Source: Gaiella occulta
GTDB taxonomy: Bacteria > Actinomycetota > Thermoleophilia > Gaiellales > Gaiellaceae
DNA: 64,000 nucleotides
Reading direction: 5' to 3'
NCBI RefSeq assembly: GCF_003351045.1
Contig: NZ_QQZY01000006.1
Span: 1 to 64,000, forward strand
Shown: positions 40,866 through 49,769 of the stretch, in pieces
Layout of the letters: every line of letters starts with the position of its first letter
Numbering within the stretch: the stretch's first letter is position 1
Made by a program: the position numbers and the translations under genes
The notes under the pieces: generated by a model
Told to the model about the DNA's origin: nothing
Seen by the model: the letters and a program-made list of their open reading frames with translations, nothing else
The model's database searches: none

Positions 40866-41999
40866 TCACGCTCCCGCGCCGAGGAGCCGCCCCGGGTCGA
40901 ACAGCGGCAGCAGCGGGTCGTCCTCTCCCGCGACGGCGCGCGCCACGAGCTCGCCGCAGGCAAGACCGAGGACGTTGCCGTGCCCCGAGTAGCCGCCGGC
41001 CACCCACACGCGGTCGAGCCCCGGGACGGCGCCGACCACCGGGAGGAAGTCCATGACGAGGCCGAAGATGCCGGCCCAGCGGTAGTCCACCCGCAGCTCG
41101 CGGCCGACGAGGCCGTTCACGAACGACGAGAGCGCGTCCTGCACGACGTCGGTCGTGTGCTCGTCGGCCGTGAACTCCGAGAACAGCGAGACGTCACGGA
41201 AGCCGCCGGCAACGACGCGACCGTCCTCCGCCTGGTGCCAGTAGTCGAATCCGTGGCGGCCGTAGTGGGGAACCTGGAAGAGCCGCTCGGGGATCGGCTC
41301 GGTCGCGATCACCTGACCCCGCGTCGGGATGATCAGGCCCTCGATCGGGCCGAGCAGCCCACTCGGGTAGCCGTCGCTGCAGACGACGACCGTCGCCCCC
41401 TCGAGCTCGTCGAGCGACGTGACACGCGCGTGCTCGCGGATCTCCACGCCCGCTTCCGCTGCGAGCCGGGCGAGCCGGCGCACCCAGCGGGCCGGTTGGA
41501 GGACGCCGTCGGGGACGTGGCGGATCGCGGCCGTGAACCGGCCCGCGAGCGGCGGCGCGAGGTCGTCCAGCCATTCGGCGGCGAAGCCCGCGCCGACGAG
41601 CGCGTCGTACTCGGAGCGCAGCTCGTCGCGCTCCTCCTCGTCGACCGCGAGGCGCAACGAGCCGACACGCCGGAACGCATCGCCCGCGAGCTCCTCGATG
41701 CGGTCGATCGCGCGCTCGCTCCAGGCCCAGATCGCCCGTGCGCTCTCCTCGCCGACCGAGGCCGCGGTGACGTCGAACGGCGCGGGCGCGCCGCGAAGCG
41801 CGAAGCCGCCGTTGCGGCCGCTCGCGCCGCCCGCCACCTCGCGCGCGTCGCACAGGCGCACGCGCATGCCGGCGTGGGCCAGCCGCAGCGCGGCCGCGCA
41901 GCCCGTGACGCCGGCGCCGACGACGACGACGTCCGGCGGCCCGTCCAGGGCGACCGCCGGAGGAGGCTCGTGCGCCTCGGAGAGCCAGTACGGGATCAC
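40866..41999 (-). CDS. FAD-dependent amino acid/amine oxidoreductase (DAO family)
   Basis: 377 residues. VVVVGAGVTGCAAALRLAHAG binds FAD; GGASGRNGGFALRG is the second flavin contact typical of the sarcosine/glycine/gamma-glutamylputrescine oxidase branch; VAGGYSGHGNVLGLACGE near the C-terminus matches the PuuB/OrdL type. IPTRGQVIATEPI lies in the substrate domain. GTG overlaps the dprA TGA, so it rides at the end of the competence gene set, which seems a chance operon. Substrate probably a secondary amine or amino acid. Confidence 0.87.
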   Translation of the reverse strand: MIPYWLSEAHEPPPAVALDGPPDVVVVGAGVTGCAAALRLAHAGMRVRLCDAREVAGGASGRNGGFALRGAPAPFDVTAASVGEESARAIWAWSERAIDRIEELAGDAFRRVGSLRLAVDEEERDELRSEYDALVGAGFAAEWLDDLAPPLAGRFTAAIRHVPDGVLQPARWVRRLARLAAEAGVEIREHARVTSLDELEGATVVVCSDGYPSGLLGPIEGLIIPTRGQVIATEPIPERLFQVPHYGRHGFDYWHQAEDGRVVAGGFRDVSLFSEFTADEHTTDVVQDALSSFVNGLVGRELRVDYRWAGIFGLVMDFLPVVGAVPGLDRVWVAGGYSGHGNVLGLACGELVARAVAGEDDPLLPLFDPGRLLGAGA

Positions 42000-42853
42000 A
42001 GGGCGATCGTACTGCGGTAGACGCCCTCCGACTCGACCACCCGCCCTGCGAGCTCGAGCTCGATCAGCGCTGCCGCGACGTCCCCGGGGTCGAGGCCGGT
42101 CGCGCGCGCGAGCTCGTCGATGCTGGCGGCGGCCTCCCGCAGCCTGGCGAGGATCGCCGCTGCGTCGCCGCTGGGCTCCGGTGCAGTGGAGGCCTGCGGC
42201 GGGAGCCCGAACGCCTCGAGCACGTCCGCCGCGCACGTCACGGGAGTGGCCCCCAGCCGCAGCAGCGCGTTCGTCCCGGCAGAGAGCGCGGAGGTGATCT
42301 CCCCCGGCACCGCCATCACCTCGCGGCCGTCCTCGAGGGCGAAGTCGGCGGTGATCAGCGCTCCGGAGCGCCCGCGCGCCTCGACCACGACCGTCGCGGA
42401 GCAGAGGCCGGCGATGATCCGGTTGCGGGCCGGGAAGCGCCACGGGGCCGGTTCGACCGAGGGCGCGTATTCGGAGACGACGAGGCCGCGCCCGCAGATC
42501 CTGGTGGCGAGCTCCCGGTGAGCCGCCGGATAGTCGCGGTCGATCCCGCAGCCGAGGACGGCGACGGTCACGCCGTCGGCATCGAGTGCGCCCCGATGCG
42601 CTTCCGCGTCGATCCCGCGGGCGAGGCCGCTGACGACGACGAGGCCCGCCGCCGCCAGCTCGCGGCCGAGCATGCGCGCGACCGTGCGTCCGTAGGACGA
42701 GCAGGCGCGGGCGCCGACGACGGCCACGGACGGGGCGGAGAGGACGACGGCCTCCGCCTCGCCGCGCACCCATAGCGTCTCCGGCGGGTCGTGGATCGCG
42801 GCGAGCAGCGCCGGATATCCGCCGCGACCCCGGCACAGGCGCCTGAAGGTCAC
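41996..42853 (-). CDS. dprA: DNA processing protein DprA (Smf)
   Basis: Loads RecA on incoming single-stranded DNA during transformation. 285 residues with the Rossmann-like core: VAVVGARACSSYGR, VVSGLARGIDAEAHRGAL, VAVLGCGIDRDYPAAH, FPARNRIIAGLCSATVVVEA and GREVMAVPGEI, then a C-terminal winged-helix-like segment (SIDELARATGLDPGDVAAAL). GTG overlaps the comM TGA. No SAM domain at the N-terminus, as in short forms. Confidence 0.94.
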   Translation of the reverse strand: MTFRRLCRGRGGYPALLAAIHDPPETLWVRGEAEAVVLSAPSVAVVGARACSSYGRTVARMLGRELAAAGLVVVSGLARGIDAEAHRGALDADGVTVAVLGCGIDRDYPAAHRELATRICGRGLVVSEYAPSVEPAPWRFPARNRIIAGLCSATVVVEARGRSGALITADFALEDGREVMAVPGEITSALSAGTNALLRLGATPVTCAADVLEAFGLPPQASTAPEPSGDAAAILARLREAAASIDELARATGLDPGDVAAALIELELAGRVVESEGVYRSTIAL

Positions 42854-44322
42854 GCGCCCGTCACATCCGCGGGCGAGCGGTACGAGAGCGCCTCGGCGAC
42901 GTGCTCGGGGAGAACGGCGTCGGCGGCGCAGAGCGAGGCGATCGTGCGCGCGACCCGCGCCACGCGCGCGCGGCCGCGCCCCGACAGCGGCACCCGTTCC
43001 ACGGCGCGGTCGAGCAGCTCCGACGCGGCCGGCGTGCGGCGCAGCGGATCGCGCTCGCGCAGGCGACTCCGCGCCGCCACCACGCGGCTGCGCACCGCCG
43101 CCGAGGGCTCGCCCGGCCGGGCCGCGAGCTCCTGCGCGCGCGGCCGCGGCATCGCGACCACGAGGTCGAAGCGGTCGAGCAGCGCGCGCGACACCTTCTC
43201 GCGGTACGCGGCGACGCGCTGGGCGCTGCAACCGCAGTCGGCCGCCGGGTCGCCACGACCGCCGCACGGGCACAGGTTCATCGTCGCGACGAGCCGGAAG
43301 CGCGCCGGGAAGAGGGCGTGCCCTCCCACGCGGGCGACCGAGACGACGCCGTCCTCGAGCGGCTGGCGCAGCGATTCCAGCACCGGCCGCGGGAACTCCG
43401 GCAGCTCGTCGAGCAGGAGCACGCCCCGGTGCGCGAGGCTCGCCTCGCCCGGACGCGGGCTGGCGCCGCCGCCGACGATCGCCGCGGCGGAGGCTCCGTG
43501 GTGCGGTGCCCGGAACGGCGGCGCGAGCACGATCGGCCGCCCCGCCGGCAGCGTGCCCGCGACCGAGTGGATCCGGGTCACCTCGAGCGCCTCGTCGCGT
43601 GTCAGCGGCGGCAGGATGCCGGGAAGCCGCCGCGCGAGCATCGTCTTGCCGGTGCCCGGCGGGCCCGAGAGCAGGAGATTGTGCTCGCCCGCCGCGGCGA
43701 GCTCGAGCGCCCGGCGTCCGCGCTGCTGCCCGCGCACATCGGCGAGATCGGGGACGTCCGGCTCCTCGAGCTCGTCGGCGGACGGCGGCGCAGCAGCGGC
43801 GATGTCGTCCTCGCCGCGCAGGTAGGCGACGGCCTGCGCGAGATGACGCACCGGTACCGCGTCGATCCCGGCGAGAGCGGCCTCGGAGGCGGATTCGGCG
43901 GCGCACAGGAGGCGGCGGATCCCGGCACGCCGCGCCCCCTCGGCCACGGCGATCGTGCCGGCCACGGGGCGCACGCGACCGTCCAGCGAGAGCTCGCCGA
44001 CGCACGCGTGGTCGAGCAGCCGCTCGGGCGGCAGCTGCTGCGAGCCGGCGAGGACGGCGAGCGCGATCGGCAGATCGAAGCCCGAGCCCTCCTTGCGCAG
44101 CGCCGCCGGCGCCAGGTTCACGGTGATGCGGTTCTTCCACGGCCACGTGAGCAGCGAGTTGACGACGCCGCTGTGCACGCGGTGCTTCGCCTCCTGGCAG
44201 GCGCGGTCGGCGAGCCCGACGATCGCGAAGGCCGGCAGGTCGGCCGTGGCGAGGTGCGCCTCGACCTCAACCCTGCGCGGCTCGAGGCCGACGACGGCGT
44301 AGGTGACGGCGCGCGCGAGCAC
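42850..44322 (-). CDS. comM: ComM / YifB-family AAA+ ATPase (magnesium chelatase-like)
   Basis: Hexameric helicase promoting branch migration during natural transformation. 490 residues: N-terminal ChlI-like domain (VEVEAHLATADLPAFAIVGL), Walker A LLSGPPGTGKTMLARRLPGI (about residue 213), APHHGASAAAIVGGG, Walker B HRGVLLLDELPEF, a zinc-type cysteine cluster LCPCGGRGDPAADCGCS, and sensor region LLDRFDL. Complete and normal in length. Pairs with dprA as usual in actinobacteria. Confidence 0.95.
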   Translation of the reverse strand: MLARAVTYAVVGLEPRRVEVEAHLATADLPAFAIVGLADRACQEAKHRVHSGVVNSLLTWPWKNRITVNLAPAALRKEGSGFDLPIALAVLAGSQQLPPERLLDHACVGELSLDGRVRPVAGTIAVAEGARRAGIRRLLCAAESASEAALAGIDAVPVRHLAQAVAYLRGEDDIAAAAPPSADELEEPDVPDLADVRGQQRGRRALELAAAGEHNLLLSGPPGTGKTMLARRLPGILPPLTRDEALEVTRIHSVAGTLPAGRPIVLAPPFRAPHHGASAAAIVGGGASPRPGEASLAHRGVLLLDELPEFPRPVLESLRQPLEDGVVSVARVGGHALFPARFRLVATMNLCPCGGRGDPAADCGCSAQRVAAYREKVSRALLDRFDLVVAMPRPRAQELAARPGEPSAAVRSRVVAARSRLRERDPLRRTPAASELLDRAVERVPLSGRGRARVARVARTIASLCAADAVLPEHVAEALSYRSPADVTGA

Positions 44323-44371
44323 GCTTCGACGCTACGTGCGAAGCCGTGACGTGTCTGTGTCGAAAGTGAAG

Positions 44372-45529
44372 CTAGTTCGCGACGGCGACGAGGATGGACT
44401 CGAAGTACTCGCCCGCGCGCCGGCCGGTGCGCCGGTTCACGTGCCGCTCGTGCCGGTCGACGAGCCGCAGGCCGGCCCGCCGCAGCACCTCCGGGTAGAG
44501 ATCGCGCCGGTCGTTGACGACGATGCAGACGCGGCCGCCGAGCGCGAGCGAGCGGCGCGCGTTCGCGAGCACGGCGGCGACGCCTTCGACGTACTCCTCG
44601 ATCGCCGCCCTGCCCGTGCCGCGTGCGGGGCGCCCGAGCTCGCGCTCGCGACGCTCGTCGAGCCCGAGCAGCTCGTACGCGTAGCGATGCTGCTCGTGGT
44701 AGTCGATCAACCCCGGATACGGCGGCGAGGTGACGACGCCGTCGTAGGGCCCCTCCAGATCGATCGAGCGGGCGTCGCCGTGGAGCACGCGGGCGACACG
44801 GCCCGGGGCGCGCACGGCCGCGAACGCCTCGATGCGATCGAGCGTGTCCAGCGTGTAGCGCAGCAGGAAGCGGCGCGCGGACTCGGCCGGCCGGCAGCTA
44901 CGCCGGTGCTTGTGGCACCAGTACGGCTCCGTCTGGGGCCGCTTCGGGAAGTCGAGGTCGAAGTGCGTCGTGCGGCGTGCCGAGCGGGCGGCGCGGGCGA
45001 GCACGACGCGGAGCACGTCGGAGGAGCCGACCTGCTCGACGAGCGAGCGGAAGTGCGCCAGCTCCTCGGCGGCGGCGGGCGCATACCAGGAGCGCACGTA
45101 GTCCGACGCCTCGCGCGGGTAGCGGCCACGCGGCGCGAACGCCTCTGCCTGCGCGTGCGCCCAGCGCAGGTCGCGGCGCAGGGCGTCGAGGTTGTACGGG
45201 CGCGTCTTGACGCGGACGAGGAGCGCGTTGAAGCCGGCGATGTCGACGCCGGCCGCGTCGTAGCCCGACTCGAGCGCCTGCACGAGCGTGGTGCCCGAGC
45301 CCGCGAACGGGTCGAGCACGCGGCCGCCGCGCGGCACGTGACGCTCGAGCAGCGCCTCGACGAGCTGCGGGACGAACTTGCCGAGGTACGGGTGGAGCCG
45401 GTGGACGTGCTTGGTGCGCTCGCGCTCGGGCAGCTCGCGCTCGGACCACGAGAGCTCCAGGTCGAGAGCGGGATACAGCGCCTCCTGCGTCGCGGCCATC
45501 ACGTGCATGTTCGCCGCCGCGGCGGACAT
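44372..45529 (-). CDS. Orphan DNA methyltransferase (N4-cytosine/N6-adenine type)
   Basis: 385 residues. SAM-binding GGRVLDPFAGSGTTLVQALE (about residues 68-87) precedes the catalytic TSPPYPGLIDYHEQHRYAYE (about 265) by some 180 residues, which hold the likely target-recognition part with a Cys/His patch WCHKHRRSC. Motif order is FxGxG-TRD-PPY. SPPY favours N4-cytosine methylation but N6-adenine or an RNA substrate cannot be excluded. No restriction enzyme is adjacent. It lies between comM and yraN. Alternative ATG starts at 45508 and 45499 exist. Confidence 0.82.
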   Translation of the reverse strand: MSAAAANMHVMAATQEALYPALDLELSWSERELPERERTKHVHRLHPYLGKFVPQLVEALLERHVPRGGRVLDPFAGSGTTLVQALESGYDAAGVDIAGFNALLVRVKTRPYNLDALRRDLRWAHAQAEAFAPRGRYPREASDYVRSWYAPAAAEELAHFRSLVEQVGSSDVLRVVLARAARSARRTTHFDLDFPKRPQTEPYWCHKHRRSCRPAESARRFLLRYTLDTLDRIEAFAAVRAPGRVARVLHGDARSIDLEGPYDGVVTSPPYPGLIDYHEQHRYAYELLGLDERRERELGRPARGTGRAAIEEYVEGVAAVLANARRSLALGGRVCIVVNDRRDLYPEVLRRAGLRLVDRHERHVNRRTGRRAGEYFESILVAVAN

Positions 45530-45587
45530 CCCTGTCGAGCGGCCGCGCGGACGGGCCCGCCATCGCCGGGCGAAGGCGCCGTGTCGC

Positions 45588-45953
45588 TCAGGGCGGGCCG
45601 AGAGGCGGAGACCGCCTGCGCCCTCCAGCCGCCAGCGAGCAGGCGATGCGCCTCAGGCGACGACCGTCGAGCGCCACGACGTCGAAGCGCACCCGCACGT
45701 CCGCAGGCTGGGGGTTGCGCACGAGCCACGCCTGCGCTGCGTCGCGGACGCGCCGCTGCTTCTCGGCGCTCACGGCGGCGACGGCGCCGCCGAAGCCGGA
45801 GCCGCGCCGCTGCTTGACCTCGACGAACGCGATCTCCCTGCCGCGCCGGACGATCAGGTCGAGCTCGTTGCGCCCTGCGCGGACGTTCACGCCGAGCACG
45901 CGGTAGCCGCGCAGGCGGTAGTGCCAGAGCGCGCGGCGCTCCCCCGCGTTCAT
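45588..45953 (-). CDS. yraN: YraN-family endonuclease-like protein (UPF0102)
   Basis: 121 residues of the UPF0102 family with a PD-(D/E)xK-like core: GVNVRAGRNELDLIVRRG and IAFVEVKQRRG, then SAEKQRRVRDAAQAWL. It is a predicted Holliday-junction-type nuclease; function unconfirmed in the family. ATG overlaps the rnhB TGA. The yraN-rnhB pair is conserved in many bacteria. Confidence 0.92.
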   Translation of the reverse strand: MNAGERRALWHYRLRGYRVLGVNVRAGRNELDLIVRRGREIAFVEVKQRRGSGFGGAVAAVSAEKQRRVRDAAQAWLVRNPQPADVRVRFDVVALDGRRLRRIACSLAAGGRRRSPPLGPP

Positions 45954-46594
45954 GCCGCCGCCGGCTCCTCCTCGTAGCACTTCGCCGCGTACGAGAGACG
46001 GTGCTGCCCGCAGGGCCCGTGGGCGCGCACCGCGGCGGCGTGCGCGGGCGTGATGTAGCCGGCGTGGGACGAGAAGCCGTAGCGCGGGTGGAGCGAGTCG
46101 AGGCGACGCATGACGCGGTCCCTCGTCACCTTGGCGACGATCGAGGCTGCCGCGATCGCGGCGCTCCTGGTGTCGCCGTCGACGAGCGCCCGGTGCGGCG
46201 GCGCCAGCGGGCCGAGCCGGAACCCGTCCACGAGGCGCGCCTCGGCCTGCGAGAGGTCGGCGAGCACGGTGCGCAACCCCCACAGATTCGAGTGGTGGAG
46301 GCCGTCGCGGTCGATCGCGCCGGCCGGGATGACCCGCACGGAGACCCGGCTCGCGCAGCCCATCACGGCGCGGAACAGCTCCTCGCGCTCGTCGGGCGCC
46401 ACCTGCTTCGAGTCGTTGAGCGTCGCGAGCCGCCGGACACGGCGTCCGCGCAGCGCGGCGTAGTCGAACAGGACGCCCGCGACGACGAGCGGGCCGGCGA
46501 GCGATCCACGCCCGGCCTCGTCCGCGCCCGCCACGAATCGCACCCCGAGGCGTCGGTCGAAGCGGAGCAGACGCTGGCCGCTGGCAGAGGGCAC
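45950..46594 (-). CDS. rnhB: Ribonuclease HII
   Basis: Cuts RNA in RNA-DNA hybrids and single ribonucleotides in DNA. Active-site carboxylates are seen in GADEAGRGSLAGP (Asp-Glu), VDGDTRSAAIAAASIVAKV (Asp), and the later RLDSLHPRYGFSSHAGY. NDSK is present. GTG at 46594 gives 214 residues and follows TATCCT by 6 nt, fitting the leaderless pattern; an upstream ATG at 46627 with GAAGG would add 11 residues and is a real alternative. Confidence 0.94.
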   Translation of the reverse strand: MPSASGQRLLRFDRRLGVRFVAGADEAGRGSLAGPLVVAGVLFDYAALRGRRVRRLATLNDSKQVAPDEREELFRAVMGCASRVSVRVIPAGAIDRDGLHHSNLWGLRTVLADLSQAEARLVDGFRLGPLAPPHRALVDGDTRSAAIAAASIVAKVTRDRVMRRLDSLHPRYGFSSHAGYITPAHAAAVRAHGPCGQHRLSYAAKCYEEEPAAA

Positions 46595-46676
46595 CGGCCG
46601 AGGATAGCGCCCGCTTCGGAGCGGCATCGTGCCGCCTTCGTGCCAGCTCTGCGCCCGACACCCTGCGCCGAGGGCC

Positions 46677-46710
46677 GCATCGAGCCGTGCCCGCGGGCAC
46701 GGCTCGATGC
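46677..46710 (-). terminator. Perfect 34-nt palindrome after the lipoprotein gene
   Basis: GCATCGAGCCGTGCCCG followed directly by its reverse complement, 4 bp beyond the stop of the minus-strand lipoprotein and upstream of rnhB. No U tract. Same type as the 34941 palindrome. Confidence 0.6.
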
Positions 46711-46713
46711 TGG

Positions 46714-47028
46714 CTAGGCGGGCACGACGCAGCCACCGTCGCGCCGCTGCATCCCGACCGCCCAGCCCGCGTTGCCGAGCGTCGCCCGGAACCAGTCGCA
46801 CCTGCGGTCGTCACGGCGCGCGACGCAGATGAAGAGCGACGTCTGCTGCGGAACGAACCACGGCTTCGGGCTGCCGGTGCAGTGCACCTCGCCCGTGTAG
46901 CCGGCAAGGGGCGCGACGGCCTCCTGGACGGCGACGCGCGCGTCCGCCTGACGCCGGTCCTCGGTCGAGCAGCCCGTCAGGACGGCGGCGAGCCCGGCGA
47001 GCACGACGAACGCGGTGAGCCTCCGCAC
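46714..47028 (-). CDS. Small predicted lipoprotein
   Basis: 104 residues. Signal sequence VRRLTAFVVLAGLAAVLTGC ends in an LTGC lipobox, so Cys20 would be lipidated. The mature part has four more Cys (HCTG, FICV, RCDW, GCVV), suggesting two disulfides in the extracytoplasmic space. No family recognised. It lies between rplS and rnhB, bounded by a palindromic hairpin. Confidence 0.75.
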   Translation of the reverse strand: MRRLTAFVVLAGLAAVLTGCSTEDRRQADARVAVQEAVAPLAGYTGEVHCTGSPKPWFVPQQTSLFICVARRDDRRCDWFRATLGNAGWAVGMQRRDGGCVVPA

Positions 47029-47064
47029 ACGGTCAACGGTAGTCGGAATGCCGCGCGGGCGAGG

Positions 47065-47412
47065 CTACGGCTGGCGCAGCTCGCGGATGCGCGCCTTCTT
47101 GCCGACGCGGCCGCGGAGGTAGTAGAGCTTCGCGCGGTTGACGTCGCCGACCATGGCGACCTCGAGCTTCTCGATCTTCGGCGAGTGAAGCGGGAAGGTG
47201 CGCTCGACGCCGACGCCGAACGACTGCTTGCGCACCGTGAACGTCTCGCGCACACCCGAGCCCTGCCGCTTGATCACGGAGCCCTCGAACACCTGCACGC
47301 GTTGGCGGTTGCCCTCGATCACCTTGAAGTGGACGCGGACGGTGTCGCCGGCCTTGAACCGGGGAACCTCACGCAGCTGCTGCTGCTCGATGCTCTCGAT
47401 GATCGTGGACAT
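47065..47412 (-). CDS. rplS: 50S ribosomal protein L19
   Basis: 115 residues, normal for L19, at the 30S-50S interface. [53 protein letters not shown] and [16 protein letters not shown] are diagnostic. The 141-bp gap to lepB holds a perfect 22-nt palindrome. No clear Shine-Dalgarno precedes the ATG. Confidence 0.97.
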   Translation of the reverse strand: MSTIIESIEQQQLREVPRFKAGDTVRVHFKVIEGNRQRVQVFEGSVIKRQGSGVRETFTVRKQSFGVGVERTFPLHSPKIEKLEVAMVGDVNRAKLYYLRGRVGKKARIRELRQP

Positions 47413-47492
47413 AGGAAGGTCGGCCACCCGGCCGGGGACGGAGTGTAGCGAAAGCCGTCGAACGTCCGCACCGGCGCTCACCGTCCCCGTCG

Positions 47493-47514
47493 CGCTCGGC
47501 CGCGCGGCCGAGCG
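47493..47514 (-). terminator. 22-nt palindrome between lepB and rplS
   Basis: CGCTCGGCCG-CG-CGGCCGAGCG, 40 bp after the lepB stop on the minus strand. No U tract follows. Likely terminates or attenuates readthrough into rplS. Confidence 0.5.
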
Positions 47515-47553
47515 TGCCCGGCCGGAGGGGCCGCGGCCTGTGCCCGCCGGGCG

Positions 47554-48369
47554 TCAGTGCAGGGAGATGCGGTTGGGAGGCCAGTATGTCGCGAACACCT
47601 TGCCGATCAGGTTCTCCCTCGGCACGGTGCCCCACTGGCGCGAGTCGCACGACTGCCCGCGGTTGTCGCCCATCATGAAATAGGCGCCCCTGGGGATCCG
47701 GAAGGGGCCGAACGGCCCCTGCGAGCCGTCGCGGCGGGCGCTCGCGATATACGGCTCCCTGAGGAGCTTGCCGTCGATGTAGACGTAGCCCTCGCCCTGC
47801 CGCAGCCGCACCTCGATCGTCTCGCCGGGGAGGCCGATCAGGCGCTTCACGAAGGTGCCCCCCGCGCCGCATTTCACCCTGGCTGCCGGCGGGGTCTTGA
47901 ACACGATGATCTCTCCACGGCGCGGCGAGCGCAGGTGGTAGATGAAGCGGTTGGCGAGCACGCGGTCGGAGAAGCGGGCCTCGCAGCCGCCGGCCGGCTG
48001 GGCGCAGTGGAGCGTCGGCTCCATCGACGAGGACGGGATGCGGTACGGGTTGACGACGTACGCCTTTACGAGCAGCACGATCGCGATCGCGCCGGCGATC
48101 GTCACGATCCAGTCGATCGTGACGCGCAGGCCGTGGGGCAGCCCTTCCGTGAGCCGGTCGACGGGGTTGCGCGAGCGCCGCGCTTGCGGCGGCGCGGGAG
48201 GGGGCGGCGCGGGAGGAGGCGGCGGTGCGGCATCCGCCTGCGGCCGGCCGTAGGCGCCGTCGAGGCGCTCGCCGTCGTCGACCACGGGCGCGTCCTCCCA
48301 TCCCGCGGGCGCGGGCGGCTGGGGCGGGGGCCGCAGCCCGCCCTCGGGACGATCGCCCCCGTCGCTCAC
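47554..48369 (-). CDS. lepB: Signal peptidase I
   Basis: Membrane protease cleaving Sec signal peptides. 271 residues: a proline/alanine-rich cytosolic N-terminus of about 80 residues (runs of Pro around residue 55), one transmembrane helix (WIVTIAGAIAIVLLVKAYVV), catalytic Ser in YRIPSSSMEPTL, catalytic Lys in GGTFVKRLIGLPGETI, and GAYFMMGDNRGQSCDSRQWG. GTG overlaps the trmD TGA (GTGA). CAQPAGGC is a cysteine-bounded insert soon after the catalytic Ser. Confidence 0.95.
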   Translation of the reverse strand: MSDGGDRPEGGLRPPPQPPAPAGWEDAPVVDDGERLDGAYGRPQADAAPPPPPAPPPPAPPQARRSRNPVDRLTEGLPHGLRVTIDWIVTIAGAIAIVLLVKAYVVNPYRIPSSSMEPTLHCAQPAGGCEARFSDRVLANRFIYHLRSPRRGEIIVFKTPPAARVKCGAGGTFVKRLIGLPGETIEVRLRQGEGYVYIDGKLLREPYIASARRDGSQGPFGPFRIPRGAYFMMGDNRGQSCDSRQWGTVPRENLIGKVFATYWPPNRISLH

Positions 48370-49043
48370 ACCGCGCTCCGGAAGCGGCTCTGCTCGCGGC
48401 GCCATGCGTCGACGGCGGCGTGATTGCCGGACAGCAGCACGTCCGGCACCTCCCAGCCCCGGAACACGGGCGGCCGCGTGTAGTGCGGGTACTCGATGCC
48501 TCCGTCGAGGTCGGCGCTGAAGCTCTCGCTCTCCCCTGAGCCTTCGGCGAGCGCTCCGGGAAGCCGCCGGGCGACGGCGTCGACGAGCACCATCGCGGGC
48601 AGCTCGCCGCCGGAGAGCACGTAGGGGCCGATCGAGACGGCGTCGCTGCACAGGTGGTCGACGATGCGGGCGTCGAAGCCCTCGAAGCGGGACGAGAGGA
48701 CGGCGATCGCCGGCTCGGCGGCGAGCTCCTCGACGAGTGCCTGGTCGAGCTGGCGGCCCTGCGGCGTGAGGGCGATGACGCGTGCCGGGCGCTCGTCGCC
48801 GTAGGCCGCCTCGAGCGCGGCGGCGACGACGTCGACGCGCAGCACCATGCCGCTGCCGCCGCCGTAGGGAGAGTCGTCGACCTGGCCGGCGCGCAGCGGC
48901 GTCGTGCCCCGGTAGTTGAACAGCCGCAGCTCGAGCTCCCCGCCGAGCACGGTGGCAAGCGGCTTCTGCTCGGTCAGCCAGCCGAACGCATGCGGGATCT
49001 GCGTGAAGACGTCGAGGCGCACTCGCGGCAGGGTAGCCGTCAC
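48366..49043 (-). CDS. trmD: tRNA (guanine37-N1)-methyltransferase
   Basis: Methylates G37 of tRNAs to prevent frameshifting. 225 residues, slightly short. DVFTQIPHAFG at the start, DDSPYGGGSGMVLRVDVV and the trefoil-knot SAM region LSSRFEGFDARIVDHL, SIGPYVLSGGELPAMVLVDA, then YPHYTRPPVFRGWEVPDVLL with the catalytic-site residues. ATG overlaps the rimM stop. The rimM-trmD-lepB overlap chain is tight. Confidence 0.95.
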   Translation of the reverse strand: MTATLPRVRLDVFTQIPHAFGWLTEQKPLATVLGGELELRLFNYRGTTPLRAGQVDDSPYGGGSGMVLRVDVVAAALEAAYGDERPARVIALTPQGRQLDQALVEELAAEPAIAVLSSRFEGFDARIVDHLCSDAVSIGPYVLSGGELPAMVLVDAVARRLPGALAEGSGESESFSADLDGGIEYPHYTRPPVFRGWEVPDVLLSGNHAAVDAWRREQSRFRSAV

Positions 49044-49525
49044 TCCATGAAGCCGGGGTTGAGAAGGATGCGGCCCGCGTCGAGGTCGATGCCTGCGATC
49101 GCGTCCTCGATCATCGGTACGAGCGCGCCGTCGTCGAGCTCGAGGTTGTCGTTGGCGGCGCCGGGGACCACGTCCCGTACCGTTCCGAGCCGGCGGCCGC
49201 CCTCCTCCTCGACGGAGAGCCCGACGAGCTGGAAGGCGTAGTACTCGTCCGGGCCGGCCGGAGGAAGCTCGTCGCGCCGGACCGCGAGCTGCGCGCCGCG
49301 CTCGACGGCGCGGTCGAGGCGGATCGCGCAGCGGCCGCGGCCCACGCGGCGGAAGAGCACGACGCGCGCGGGGACGCCGTCGACGTGCAGCGTCGCCCCG
49401 ACGGCGTAGCGGCTCTCGTCGTCGCTGCCCTGCTCGACGACGAAGGCACCGTCGAGCCCGTGTGGCCGCCCGACGCGTCCGACGGGCACGAGCTCCGCCG
49501 CCGCACCCGGCTCGCCCGCACCCAT
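49040..49525 (-). CDS. rimM: 16S rRNA processing protein RimM
   Basis: 161-residue 30S assembly factor binding S19. VPVGRVGRPHGLDGAFVVE in the N-terminal beta-barrel and the PRC-barrel region DEYYAFQLVGLSVEEE ... GAANDNLELDDG ... LVPMIEDAI are present. Its stop overlaps trmD; it begins 10 bp from khpA. Confidence 0.95.
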   Translation of the reverse strand: MGAGEPGAAAELVPVGRVGRPHGLDGAFVVEQGSDDESRYAVGATLHVDGVPARVVLFRRVGRGRCAIRLDRAVERGAQLAVRRDELPPAGPDEYYAFQLVGLSVEEEGGRRLGTVRDVVPGAANDNLELDDGALVPMIEDAIAGIDLDAGRILLNPGFME

Positions 49526-49534
49526 CCGCGGCTC

Positions 49535-49765
49535 CTACCCCACGATCTCGAGCACGATCCGCCGCTCGCCACGGGCGCCGGCAGCGCGCACGAGCGTGCG
49601 CAGGGCCCGCGCCAGGCGACCCTGGCGGCCGATCACCTTGCCGACGTCGTCGGGTGCGACGTGCAGCCGCAGCACGACCGTGTCGCCATGGTCGACCGTC
49701 TCGACGACCACGCTGGCGGGGTCGTCGACGAGCTGGCGCGCGATCCAGGCGAGCAGGTCGGCCAC
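49535..49765 (-). CDS. khpA: KH-domain RNA-binding protein KhpA
   Basis: 76 residues forming one type II KH domain, with APDDVGKVIGRQGRLARALR as the GxxG RNA-binding loop (VIGRQG). In Gram-positive bacteria KhpA pairs with KhpB (Jag) and affects cell elongation and small-RNA biology. GTG start. Position between rpsP and rimM is conserved. Confidence 0.94.
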   Translation of the reverse strand: MADLLAWIARQLVDDPASVVVETVDHGDTVVLRLHVAPDDVGKVIGRQGRLARALRTLVRAAGARGERRIVLEIVG

Positions 49766-49769
49766 GGGG

